DNA of 64,000 nucleotides from Pedobacter soli. GTDB lineage: Bacteria; Bacteroidota; Bacteroidia; Sphingobacteriales; Sphingobacteriaceae. Every line of letters starts with the position of its first letter. Position 1 is the first letter of the stretch. The notes under the pieces are model-generated. The model searched no databases, was not told the DNA's origin, and was given only the letters and a program-made list of their open reading frames with translations. The position numbers and the translations under genes are program-made. Location: NCBI RefSeq assembly GCF_900101435.1, contig NZ_FMZH01000002.1, positions 682,001-746,000 on the forward strand, given 5' to 3'. Positions 53,064-61,325 of this stretch are shown piece after piece.

Positions 53064-54059
53064 ATGTCACAGGGTTCAAATTTCGTAGATTATGTAAAAA
53101 TCTGTTGCCGTTCTGGTAAAGGTGGGGCAGGTTCGGCACATTTACATCGTGATGTTTTAACTTCTATGGGTGGTCCTGATGGTGGTGATGGTGGCCGCGG
53201 CGGTCATATCATTGTTAAAGGAAGCATTCACATCTGGACATTATTACACCTTAAATACCGCAAGCACATTATTGCTGAAGATGGTGGTGCCGGTGGCAGT
53301 TCGCATAAATCAGGCAAGCAAGGTAAAGATGAAATATTAGAAGTACCCCTTGGAACCATTGCCCGCGATGCGGAAACCGGAGAGGTGCTTTTTGAAATTA
53401 CAAAAGATGGCGAAACCAAAATCTTAACGGCCGGCGGTCGTGGAGGATTGGGTAATGCACACTTTAAGAGTCCAACGCAACAAACACCGCGTTTTGCCCA
53501 GCCAGGTGAGCAGGGACAGGAAGTTTGGAACATTCTTGAACTAAAAGTTTTGGCAGACGTGGGTTTGGTAGGCTTCCCGAACGCGGGTAAATCTACACTA
53601 CTTTCGGTAGTATCTGCAGCTAAGCCCGAAATAGCCGATTATCCATTTACTACCATAGTGCCAAACCTGGGCATTGTAAGTTACCGTGGTGGCAAATCGT
53701 TTGTAATGGCCGATATTCCGGGTATTATTGAAGGTGCTTCACAAGGTAAAGGTTTAGGTTATCGCTTTTTACGCCACATTGAACGTAATTCGGTATTGCT
53801 TTTCATGGTTCCGGCCGATACCAGCCGCTCGATTAAAGAAGAGTACGAAATTTTAAAAAGAGAGTTGGAATCGTACAACTCCGAATTAATGCAAAAACCG
53901 CACGTACTGGCCATCACCAAATCAGATATGCTGGATGAGGAATTAATGGCAGAAATGAAACAGGATTTGCCAAAAATACCTGCTATTTTTATTTCTTCGG
54001 TTGCAGAAAAGAATATTCTCGAACTGAAAGATATGCTTTGGAAGGCGATTGAAGGCTAA
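53064..54059 (+). CDS. obgE: GTPase ObgE
   Basis: A ribosome-associated GTPase. The glycine-rich Obg fold (1-158: '[13 protein letters not shown]', '[14 protein letters not shown]', '[15 protein letters not shown]') is followed by the G domain (P-loop '[12 protein letters not shown]', switch '[12 protein letters not shown]', '[10 protein letters not shown]', 'TKSDM'). The 331-aa length fits Bacteroidota ObgE without a long C-terminal domain. Confidence 0.97.
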   Translation: MSQGSNFVDYVKICCRSGKGGAGSAHLHRDVLTSMGGPDGGDGGRGGHIIVKGSIHIWTLLHLKYRKHIIAEDGGAGGSSHKSGKQGKDEILEVPLGTIARDAETGEVLFEITKDGETKILTAGGRGGLGNAHFKSPTQQTPRFAQPGEQGQEVWNILELKVLADVGLVGFPNAGKSTLLSVVSAAKPEIADYPFTTIVPNLGIVSYRGGKSFVMADIPGIIEGASQGKGLGYRFLRHIERNSVLLFMVPADTSRSIKEEYEILKRELESYNSELMQKPHVLAITKSDMLDEELMAEMKQDLPKIPAIFISSVAEKNILELKDMLWKAIEG

Positions 54060-54073
54060 ATCCCATTCTTATT

Positions 54074-54493
54074 TTAGGTCAAAAACCGGCTCCTAACTTC
54101 TGCCGTTGGGATCATGCAGCTCTCTGTTCGTCCGAATAAGCTATAACGTTTTTTAGCAAAGGCGGTGTAGAACCAGTTCCTGATAATGTTTGGAATCAGA
54201 TAGGCCAGATTAATTAACGGCGACCACCAGACATTCAGATTTTTCAGGATGTAGAGTACAGCTCGGGATTGGGTTAAAAACCCGTTTTCCCTGACCACAA
54301 TAATGCTGTTGAGCCTTTCAAAATCAGTTTTGTACTTTTCGCTTAACACCGCTGCAGTACCACTCTGTAGCGGTGCAAAATTAAACTGGTTGCGATGATC
54401 GTATGCAATAACATAATTGATATAACCATTACAGAAATTGCATACTCCATCAAACAGGATAATATCTTTCGGTGTATTTAAAACAGGTTCCAT
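54074..54493 (-). CDS. DCC-family thiol-disulfide oxidoreductase-like protein (DUF393)
   Basis: A 139-aa protein with the family motif 'LFDGVCNFCNGYINYV' (DxxCxxC, C18 and C21). DCC proteins are often fused to or beside HTTM membrane proteins. It overlaps the HTTM gene by 16 nt on the same strand, so they are co-translated. It is the last gene of the minus-strand locus. Confidence 0.9.
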   Translation of the reverse strand: MEPVLNTPKDIILFDGVCNFCNGYINYVIAYDHRNQFNFAPLQSGTAAVLSEKYKTDFERLNSIIVVRENGFLTQSRAVLYILKNLNVWWSPLINLAYLIPNIIRNWFYTAFAKKRYSLFGRTESCMIPTAEVRSRFLT

Positions 54494-55299
54494 GAAATTT
54501 GGTGGTTAACAAAATAAATTGCCGGATAGGTTGCCATAAATGCCCAGAAGAAAGCGTTTAGTCCCATAATTACTGCTGTAAAAAAGTGGAAGATAAATCC
54601 CCATACCAGAAATATCAACGCAAACGGCCAGGGTAGAAACAGGCATAGCGGAAAAATCGTTTCCATAATGATGACATTCCAGCATAGAAAAAGATTGGCT
54701 GCGGGATATTTCTGCAAGAAAAGCGTTGCCTTTTTTGAACCGTATGTTTTGGTTGAAAACACGTCTTTTATCGCAGTGCCCGACCGCCATTCAGCCGATA
54801 CGAGTTTGGCAATGCCTGCAACTGCGTATGAAAGGCAAGCCTGTAATGCAATAAACCAAAGTCCGATGTCCCTTAACTTATTACTGGCAAGTGCTGGCAT
54901 ATTGCATAAAATAAGGGTAATAATAATCAGCATACTCATCTGATCGGAACCATCGCTTCCGTAATGCGTAACCAATGAGGCCAGGAGTAAGCTCAGCCCT
55001 AATAAACTGATCAATACCCATCCAACTGTACTTTGTAGCGGAAAAAATAACAGACCAGTAATAAGTAAACATCTGATTAAAAACAGCATCGCCAGGCCGG
55101 GAACACTAAACAATTTGAAAAACGGTTTCAGCAAAGGACTTTGATTCTCTTTAGTCCATTTTAACTGCATCACATTCCAGGATAACAGCCCTTTTGTAGA
55201 AAATATCTGTACTTTTTTGAGGTATTCTAAGGTAGAGATCAGTAAACCCACACTGAGTATGATCAATACAATTTGCGATATGTTGTTAAATAAAATCAT
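54478..55299 (-). CDS. HTTM-domain multi-pass membrane protein (SdpB-like)
   Basis: The 274-aa protein has about seven helices. 'LQACLSYAVAGIAKLVSAEW' then 'RSGTAIKDVFSTKTYGSKKA' and 'FLVWGFIFHFFTAVIMGLNA' carry the HTTM pattern, related to vitamin K-dependent carboxylase and to SdpB, which matures the SDP toxin. A longer ORF from 55395 would overlap the upstream gene by 94 nt; the ATG at 55299 directly follows that gene's stop. The closeness to the DCC gene supports the HTTM call. Confidence 0.82.
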   Translation of the reverse strand: MILFNNISQIVLIILSVGLLISTLEYLKKVQIFSTKGLLSWNVMQLKWTKENQSPLLKPFFKLFSVPGLAMLFLIRCLLITGLLFFPLQSTVGWVLISLLGLSLLLASLVTHYGSDGSDQMSMLIIITLILCNMPALASNKLRDIGLWFIALQACLSYAVAGIAKLVSAEWRSGTAIKDVFSTKTYGSKKATLFLQKYPAANLFLCWNVIIMETIFPLCLFLPWPFALIFLVWGFIFHFFTAVIMGLNAFFWAFMATYPAIYFVNHQISWNLF

Positions 55300-55301
55300 G
55301 G

Positions 55302-55853
55302 CTAAATTTGATGAAAAACAGATAACAGGATTAATGATGGAGTCGTTTCTTTTTGATAACCCGCCGATTCGGCCAGCATAAACTGGCGGTAGCAATTCTC
55401 TGTATGTTTTTTATAGTGGCTAACTGCATGCAATACAATAATGTAAGGCGTAGAGAACATGAGTAAATTTAAATTGCCTGTTTTTTCGCGGTAAGATGGG
55501 ATACTTGAAACAAGGCTCTGTACCACATCTGAGAGGATTTTTTTATCCCGTTTTTCGGGGTTCCATAACCACGACCAGAATGTGCGTTCTTCAGTAATAT
55601 CCATTTCATGCCATTCGGTATAACTGTCATCTGTCTTGTCTCTGAATAACAGATGATAGTCTCTTTTGCCTGGATGGGGCGCGAAAAATGTCCATAATGG
55701 AATCAGGTTAAAGAGGTCGATTTTATATCTGATGAACCAGGATACTCCGGTTTCTTTGAACTGGCATAATATGGTGGCTAAAAACCAGCAGGCCAGGATA
55801 ACGGTTATTACAAGTTCGTAAATTGCCGTAGGTGTTAATTTCAACATCATCAT
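55302..55853 (-). CDS. Membrane-associated protein with 'WTFFAPHPGKRDYHLLFRD' motif, SdpA-like position
   Basis: A 183-aa protein with one N-terminal transmembrane helix ('ELVITVILACWFLATILC') followed by 'NLIPLWTFFAPHPGKRDYHL' and 'LFRDKTDDSYTEWHEMDI'. The 'P.WsFFAPnPG..DY.L.YRD' pattern is one I associate with small partner proteins of HTTM loci, and its place before an SdpB-like gene is where SdpA lies. That likeness is by architecture, not proven homology. Confidence 0.7.
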   Translation of the reverse strand: MMMLKLTPTAIYELVITVILACWFLATILCQFKETGVSWFIRYKIDLFNLIPLWTFFAPHPGKRDYHLLFRDKTDDSYTEWHEMDITEERTFWSWLWNPEKRDKKILSDVVQSLVSSIPSYREKTGNLNLLMFSTPYIIVLHAVSHYKKHTENCYRQFMLAESAGYQKETTPSLILLSVFHQI

Positions 55854-55909
55854 TTTTAAAATAAGATTGTAGAAAAAGGGAGGACAGCAGAACTGCCCTC
55901 CCCAAATAG

Positions 55910-56215
55910 TTAATTGAACTTTTTACGGAGTTCGATCAGTTTATCTAACGATAAGCCATTGTTGGCCTCTTTAGAAAGATCGCTGATTTCTGCTTCGTTC
56001 AACGCATTGGCTGCGCCCACAGCTTCGGCTACTTGGGTAACTACCGGTGTAGCCTTAACGGTTACTTTTACTGCTTTTACAGCAGTACGTGCTATTGCTG
56101 TAATAAATAGGGGGGCTGCTGAATTTGATTCAACAATTTCATTGTCGCCTTGTAAATCGGCGATTAGTGCATCAAGGATTGCTAGTTCTGCCTTGGATAA
56201 GCCTGATTTTGCCAT
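55910..56215 (-). CDS. 101-aa small protein, candidate precursor of the HTTM locus
   Basis: It begins 'MAKSGLSKAELAILDALIAD' and has a central Ala/Val-rich, weakly amphipathic stretch 'APLFITAIARTAVKAVKVTV' to 'KATPVVTQVAEAVGAANALN', flanked by charged ends. There is no signal peptide or Cys. A short protein upstream of SdpA/SdpB-like genes is where a peptide-toxin precursor would be expected. It could instead be an immunity or scaffold protein. Confidence 0.6.
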   Translation of the reverse strand: MAKSGLSKAELAILDALIADLQGDNEIVESNSAAPLFITAIARTAVKAVKVTVKATPVVTQVAEAVGAANALNEAEISDLSKEANNGLSLDKLIELRKKFN

Positions 56216-56350
56216 TTTGTTTTCTTTTTGAGGTAAATAAATAATTGTTTATGTGCGTTGGTTTTGAAGCTTCGTTTGCACAATGTAAAGTTCAGGAGGA
56301 GATGGTTTTGATGCCAGCGTGATAATACCTAATCAGAAAACTAAGTATTT

Positions 56351-56365
56351 CTACGTAGTATTAGG
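56351..56365. promoter_or_regulatory. Possible regulator site CTACGTAGTATTAGG
   Basis: The complement of its inner part, CTAATACTAC, recurs on the plus strand at 57128-57137 before the NarL-type regulator gene. It could be that regulator's binding site in both promoters, but a 10-base match in AT-rich DNA is weak. Confidence 0.3.
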
Positions 56366-56409
56366 ATAAAATGCAGGGGTGTTCGGGCGTAATAAAGGAA
56401 GGAAGGAAC

Positions 56410-57063
56410 TTAGTCTATAACGCCGTTTTTGATGGCAAACATCACTAGACCAGCGGTATTGCGCACGCCTGTTTTTTCGATTATGCGCATTCTGATACCT
56501 TCCACAGAACGTGGACTTAAGAAAAGTTCGGTGCCGATTTCACTGGCTGTTTTCTCGTCGCAAATCAGTTTTAACACGTCGAGTTCGCGTTCTGAGAATT
56601 CTATTGTCTGGTCAAGCGAGAGTTTGGAGGTGCTTTTAATGGTAAGTTTTTTGAGCAAGGCTTTAGTTACAATATCGTTAAAATAATAACCGCTTTCATG
56701 TACGGAGTAAATGGCCTTTCTGATTTCTTTTGGATCGGTATTTTTGAGTAGATAACCATTGGCACCGTTTTCCATCAGGTGAATGATAAATTTAACATCA
56801 TCATACATGGTAACAACCAGTATTTTAATATCGCTTTCGTATTTTTTCCGGATCAGCTTGATGGCTTCGATACCGTCCATTCCGGGCATTTTGAGATCCA
56901 TCAAAATCACGTCTGGTTGTACCTCTTCGAGTTTTTGCATCAGTTCATGCCCGTCTGATACTTCAAATATCACTTCAAGGTTTTTATCGCGTGTGAAACC
57001 AACTTTTAAGCCATCTCTAAAAATGCTGTAATCGTCTGCTATAGCTATCCTTATTTTGGCCAT
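56410..57063 (-). CDS. NarL/FixJ-family response regulator
   Basis: The 217-aa regulator has a receiver domain with D56 in 'DVILMDLKMPGMDG', 'VVTMYDD' and 'LLKNTDPKEI', and a C-terminal LuxR-type HTH ('FSERELDVLKLICDEKTASE', 'IGTELFLSPRSVEGIRMRII'). The partner kinase lies 87 nt upstream. It is between the kinase and the 101-aa gene, so it probably controls that gene. Confidence 0.94.
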   Translation of the reverse strand: MAKIRIAIADDYSIFRDGLKVGFTRDKNLEVIFEVSDGHELMQKLEEVQPDVILMDLKMPGMDGIEAIKLIRKKYESDIKILVVTMYDDVKFIIHLMENGANGYLLKNTDPKEIRKAIYSVHESGYYFNDIVTKALLKKLTIKSTSKLSLDQTIEFSERELDVLKLICDEKTASEIGTELFLSPRSVEGIRMRIIEKTGVRNTAGLVMFAIKNGVID

Positions 57064-57150
57064 GGTTACTTTATTTAATCTTTTAAAATTAGTTAATTTT
57101 CTATAAATAGACGGTATAAATTACATTCTAATACTACTTAATTGTATTAA

Positions 57151-57969
57151 TTATTTGTCATTTGGTTTTCTTTCCCCAACTGGTATTTTTAATTCGATCT
57201 GGTAATGGCCAGCCTGTTCCGAAAAATTAAGACCGGCTTTAAGCATGATCATCCTGTTCTGTATGTTTTTTAAACCCAGGCCATCTTTAGTGAACCGGAG
57301 TTCTTCGAACTGATTTTGGGTAATTCCGTTTCCGTTGTGTGTAATGGTAAAGATCAGCTGGTTGTTTGTGCTTGCCGAAGAGATATGGATATTGCTGGCC
57401 TTCGCATGCTTGTTAATATTATGGAGCAATTCCTGAACAACCCGGTAAATGCTAATGTCGTCAGGGCTGGCTTTGGTATTGTGTCTGTCCTGGAGATCTA
57501 AGCTAATGTTAATTAAACTGCTATGGCCAATCTTATCGCAGAAGTGACTAATTGCTTCTTTAAGGCCCAGTTCCTGCAAGATGTTGGAGTGCAGGTTATG
57601 TGATATGCCCCTGATTTTGCTGATTCCCTCATCGAGCAGGCTTTTGCTTTTGGCATACATTTCCTTACTGGTTTCATCACAATTATCGAGGTTAATTCCA
57701 TAAAAATGCAAACTGGATGCTCCGAGTATGGCTCCCACTTCATCATGAAGTTCTTCGGCAATGCGTAGCTTTTCCATTTCCTCGCTTCTTACAGCTGCAG
57801 CTATCAGCTGATTTTTTTGTGCATTTTGCAGCGCTTGTAAATTCATTTTGTACTGAAGTTTTTTGCGCTGCATAAAAATAAAAATGAGCAAAATGCTAAT
57901 AAAAAGCATCAGCATACCAGCCATACCTGCCATTAACATTAGGGTAATCTTATTGCTTTCCTGATTCAT
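57151..57969 (-). CDS. NarX-type sensor histidine kinase (HisKA_3)
   Basis: The 272-aa protein has one N-terminal transmembrane helix (about 10-32), a coiled linker, the HisKA_3 H box with H75 in 'RIAEELHDEVGAILG' and an ATPase domain ('YRVVQELLHNINKHAKASNI', 'KDGLGLKNIQNRMIML'). It has almost no periplasmic domain. It overlaps the upstream membrane gene by 20 nt, so the signal may come from that protein. Confidence 0.93.
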   Translation of the reverse strand: MNQESNKITLMLMAGMAGMLMLFISILLIFIFMQRKKLQYKMNLQALQNAQKNQLIAAAVRSEEMEKLRIAEELHDEVGAILGASSLHFYGINLDNCDETSKEMYAKSKSLLDEGISKIRGISHNLHSNILQELGLKEAISHFCDKIGHSSLINISLDLQDRHNTKASPDDISIYRVVQELLHNINKHAKASNIHISSASTNNQLIFTITHNGNGITQNQFEELRFTKDGLGLKNIQNRMIMLKAGLNFSEQAGHYQIELKIPVGERKPNDK

Positions 57970-58615
57970 AAAAACCTTTTGCTAAAAACAGGTTTAAAAT
58001 AATATACGATATGTTGTGCACGCTCCACAAACTTATGGCAAAGCGCTGAAAGCGTATAGTAAGCTCATTATAGAGCAGGAAAATGAAAAAATTGAGGGCT
58101 ACAAAAATGCCCAGGCCGGTAACAATCCAAAAAACGTTATCCGTAATCTTTGTGCCTATGTTATCGTTTATTTTAAACAGGTAATACTGTAATACATAAA
58201 AAAGCAAGAGCGCGGCCTCGATTGAAAGCAACCGATTGCTGAATTTCCAGTAATCGAAAAAGTTTTCGAAAAAAGTAAAGTTGATAATCATAAAGAGCGT
58301 AAAACAGACAGGCACAATTTTTTTAACCTTAACCAAAAAAGGCTGCTGAAGATGGATAAAAAATGCACTGAACAGATAAAAACGCACCGTTGAATGCAGG
58401 TTATAAAGAAAGTTGTTGGAGTTGTAATCTGCTGGCAGCAACATCCTGAATTTCCAAACCAGATCTATAGCGAGGTTAATAATCAATGCCGCCCATACAT
58501 AAGCAACAACCAGCTTAAGTTTTGCTGGTTGTTGCTTAACCATTAAAATGGTTATTGGGGTAAATAGTGCCCATACTTCAGACCAATCGAGAACTAATTG
58601 GAATATTTTTAGCAT
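57950..58615 (-). CDS. Multi-pass membrane protein coupled to the kinase
   Basis: A 221-aa protein with about six or seven hydrophobic helices ('VWALFTPITILMV', 'LVVAYVWAALIINLAIDLVW', 'SIEAALLLFYVLQYYLF', 'VFWIVTGLGIFVALNFFIFL'). I cannot name a family. The 20-nt overlap with the kinase gene suggests it is the membrane sensor or ligand-binding partner of the kinase. Confidence 0.8.
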   Translation of the reverse strand: MLKIFQLVLDWSEVWALFTPITILMVKQQPAKLKLVVAYVWAALIINLAIDLVWKFRMLLPADYNSNNFLYNLHSTVRFYLFSAFFIHLQQPFLVKVKKIVPVCFTLFMIINFTFFENFFDYWKFSNRLLSIEAALLLFYVLQYYLFKINDNIGTKITDNVFWIVTGLGIFVALNFFIFLLYNELTIRFQRFAISLWSVHNISYIILNLFLAKGFYESGKQ

Positions 58616-58635
58616 CTGAGGTGAGGGTTGTTGCT

Positions 58636-59124
58636 TTAACTTATTGTTGCCGGTGGCGAAGGATTGGTTTTAATTGGATCGGGATCGTTGCTGAACAGCA
58701 ATTCTACATCTCCGGTATCAATCCTTTTAAATCTTTTTACATTGTAAAGTACATGTCCCTGCGCTAAATTGGGGATAAATACAAGATAATCTGGCTTATC
58801 GCCATTTACATCAGGCGTGTTAATTAATAACTGGATATCGGCCAGGGAAATGAGGTTATTACTCATGATGATCGGGCCACTAAGATCAAGGGCACTATTG
58901 TTGTAAACCTCCAGTTTATCGAAATAACTACTGTATTGGTTGGTGTCGGCCATATAACCATAGGCAATCAGCTGTAAAGGCTTTTCTTTTTTATCGGTGT
59001 CGGGGAAAAAATAGCAGAATACAAATTGATCAATGCCTGGGGAATTTAAGATCATAGACTGGATTGTGCTAATCTCGTACTTGAGCCAATAAAATTTTTG
59101 GGTTTGTTTTTCTTTAGTGAGCAT
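58636..59124 (-). CDS. Hypothetical 162-aa protein at the head of the HTTM locus
   Basis: No signal peptide or helix is visible. It is a mixed alpha/beta protein ('FYWLKYEISTIQSMILNSPG', 'DYLVFIPNLAQGHVLYNVKR') with a Pro-rich, disordered tail ('DPDPIKTNPSPPATIS'). The family is unknown to me. It lies 20 nt before the membrane protein gene on the same strand, the first gene of the eight-gene set. Confidence 0.7.
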   Translation of the reverse strand: MLTKEKQTQKFYWLKYEISTIQSMILNSPGIDQFVFCYFFPDTDKKEKPLQLIAYGYMADTNQYSSYFDKLEVYNNSALDLSGPIIMSNNLISLADIQLLINTPDVNGDKPDYLVFIPNLAQGHVLYNVKRFKRIDTGDVELLFSNDPDPIKTNPSPPATIS

Positions 59125-59323
59125 AATTTTTAATGTATTTGTAATGATATAAATGTATACAAATAATGTATTTAAAAATATACTTGTTAAGTAAAACTTT
59201 GAATACTGTTGTAAATCTTGAAGGTGTACTGCTGTTTAATAATGTAAATAGGCCATTGGGGCCCTTTAATAACGCGCCTACAACAGGATTATGAGTAAAT
59301 AAAAGATATAATTGATTGAAGTA

Positions 59324-60073
59324 TCAATTGCGAAAGTTGTCGATCAGAAGGCCTAGCCACTCTTTAAATAACACATCCCAGGTGCCGAAAGCACCAGGAT
59401 CTGGGATGATAAAATCGTCGAAATTGTAATCTGCCTGGCCTGCATAATTGGTGGGCAGATAATCTAGGCCATCGCCAAAAAAACGTTTAAAAATTACCTT
59501 TGTTCTGGGGATATGCCATGCAGTGGTGACCACTACAATTTTCGCATCAGGCACGGTTTTCTTTATTAGCTCCAAACTAAATTTGGCATTTTCGATGGTA
59601 TTTCTGCTTTGGTTTTCGATAAGTACTGCACTATCGGGAATGCAGATCTGGTGCAGGAATTTTTTAACCAGATCGGCCTCTTTTACCTCGTTGTTAACCA
59701 GACTGGCGTTGCCACTGGTAATTAATATCTTTTTAACCCTGCCTTGCCGGTAAAGTGATAGCGCCTGAAACAGGCGATCGCTGTGGCCGTTCAGCTGTAT
59801 TTCATTGTTACGCTTGTTTAAACCCGAAAAGCCACCTAGCACAATGGCTACATCGTAGCTTTTCTTTTGCGTAGGGTATGCAGGTTCGTACAAGTTAACT
59901 GCTTTTCCGGCCAGAAACGGATTAGAGAAAAACAGCAGCACCAATCCGGATGCAATGAGTAATTTCTTTCTTGGTTTATCCTTTTTGGCTAAAATAGCGG
60001 CAACCAGCAAAACGCAAAACCAAATAAATGGCTTGATCAAAAACAATAAAACTTTGGAGAGGATAAAAATCAT
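59324..60073 (-). CDS. YdcF/SanA/ElyC-family protein (DUF218)
   Basis: The 249-aa protein has two N-terminal helices (about 5-25 and 34-50) followed by the DUF218 domain with 'YDVAIVLGGFSGLNKRNNEI', 'ILITSGNASLVNNEVKEADL' and 'IVVVTTAWHIPRTKVIFKRF'. Members affect cell envelope lipid or peptidoglycan steps; the exact reaction is unknown. It is 199 nt from the HTTM locus and not clearly part of it. Confidence 0.88.
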   Translation of the reverse strand: MIFILSKVLLFLIKPFIWFCVLLVAAILAKKDKPRKKLLIASGLVLLFFSNPFLAGKAVNLYEPAYPTQKKSYDVAIVLGGFSGLNKRNNEIQLNGHSDRLFQALSLYRQGRVKKILITSGNASLVNNEVKEADLVKKFLHQICIPDSAVLIENQSRNTIENAKFSLELIKKTVPDAKIVVVTTAWHIPRTKVIFKRFFGDGLDYLPTNYAGQADYNFDDFIIPDPGAFGTWDVLFKEWLGLLIDNFRN

Positions 60074-60124
60074 GATTTGCAGACTGGAGCTGCAAAACTA
60101 AGATTTTAATCTGCTTTACCGCAA

Positions 60125-60490
60125 TTATCCCTGACCTTCCTGCACCTGTCCGTTTTTATAGGCGTCATCTAATATTTCTTTCACATCAGATTTACGCTTT
60201 TTTTCTATTTTATGTTTAAAATGTGGCACTTCGTGTTCAACAATATCATTTTCGATGGCTTCAACACCAAATACCTTTTCTTTTAAAAGGTTATATTTAT
60301 CCTGAAAGCCATAGCGCAGGTTTTTGGCTTTGCCTGCAATTTTGCCACGGGTACCAGCGCCGCTATCGGGAGCAAATAAAACACTGATTACGGCACCTGC
60401 CGCTAAACCTGCAACTAATGCGAGTGCAACCTGAACATTGTTATCGGACCTTTGCGTTAAATATTTTCTGATTAACTTTCTGTATTTCAT
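60125..60490 (-). CDS. YtxH-domain protein
   Basis: A 121-aa protein with a hydrophobic helix 'VQVALALVAGLAAGAVISVL' followed by 'FAPDSGAGTRGKIAGKA', the YtxH signature, and a helical basic tail. YtxH-like proteins are stress-related membrane-associated proteins of unknown exact role. It stands between the YdcF gene and a gap. Confidence 0.85.
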   Translation of the reverse strand: MKYRKLIRKYLTQRSDNNVQVALALVAGLAAGAVISVLFAPDSGAGTRGKIAGKAKNLRYGFQDKYNLLKEKVFGVEAIENDIVEHEVPHFKHKIEKKRKSDVKEILDDAYKNGQVQEGQG

Positions 60491-60856
60491 AACATCACAT
60501 TTCGAAAAAGAACAAATGCCGTGAAATAATGTTTCAAAAAAATAACTAAAAATAAGATTAAATAAGATTGAGGAATAATTGTCCAGAGGATAAAATTATT
60601 TGTAAAAGCCACAGATTTACAGATTTTATGCCTGGAACTTATTTTTAATAGCACAGTTTGCCCGGGTAAAATAAACCTGACAGCAGCGGGCATCCCGATT
60701 CATCGGAATAAAGCGAATGGCAGGGCTACCGTTAATAGTTGTACAGACCCTGCTTTTCAAAAAAAATAATGCAGGTAAGTAAGGTAGAGATATGGCTGGG
60801 TACCCTTCAATCAGGAAATATTTGTTAAGTTTAGCGTTTTTAAGAGCTAAATTAAT
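60491..60856. other. Gene-free gap upstream of the OsmC gene
   Basis: The stretch is AT-rich in its first half. Its second half carries hairpin-like text: CATCCCGATTCATCGGAAT near 60688-60706, and GCAGGG (near 60720) with CCCTGC (near 60747) followed by TTTT, a weak terminator-like stem. I see no convincing ORF or promoter. Confidence 0.5.
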
Positions 60857-61237
60857 ATGGTAAAAGCAACAATAAACCGCGAGCATTATGCTTGTTCGGT
60901 AAGCAACGGATCGCATGAAATTATAGCCGACGAGCCGTTGGAATATGGAGGTACCCACCAGGGGTTTGCACCCAAAGGGCTGCTGATGGCTTCGCTGGCA
61001 TCATGTGTGGCCATTACTTTAAGGATGTATATTGACCGGAAAGGCTGGCCGGTTGACCGGATTGAGGTTGAAGTTAACGTGGATACCGAAAACGGCGAGA
61101 CTATTTTTTTGGAAGAAATTACCTGTACAGGTGTGCTTACTGAGGAACAAAAATTACGACTGGAAGATATTGCAACAAAATGCCCGGTGAGTAAGATTTT
61201 GGCTGCAGGTAATGAAATCAGATCAAAAGTGCTTTAA
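60857..61237 (+). CDS. OsmC-family peroxiredoxin-like protein
   Basis: The 126-aa protein has the two reactive cysteines of the family, C50 in 'MASLASCVAITLRMY' and C109 in 'ATKCPVSKIL', and the helix-strand pattern of OsmC/YhfA. It likely reduces organic hydroperoxides. It is a separate plus-strand gene upstream of the DUF2130 gene. Confidence 0.92.
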   Translation: MVKATINREHYACSVSNGSHEIIADEPLEYGGTHQGFAPKGLLMASLASCVAITLRMYIDRKGWPVDRIEVEVNVDTENGETIFLEEITCTGVLTEEQKLRLEDIATKCPVSKILAAGNEIRSKVL

Positions 61238-61325
61238 CCCTAACGGTGCAAAACTCGGTTATACATTGATGAAAAGCTTTAATATCTTTGTAGTTCCCCT
61301 GATTTTTTAAGGAGTAAAAATATTT

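Noticed and set aside
55300..55395. ORF start at 55395 for the HTTM protein
   Set aside because: It would overlap the upstream coding region by 94 nt in another frame; the ATG at 55299 directly follows its stop.
60688..60754. Strong terminator upstream of the OsmC gene
   Set aside because: The stem is only six base pairs with a long loop and a four-T tail, so I list it only as part of the gap.
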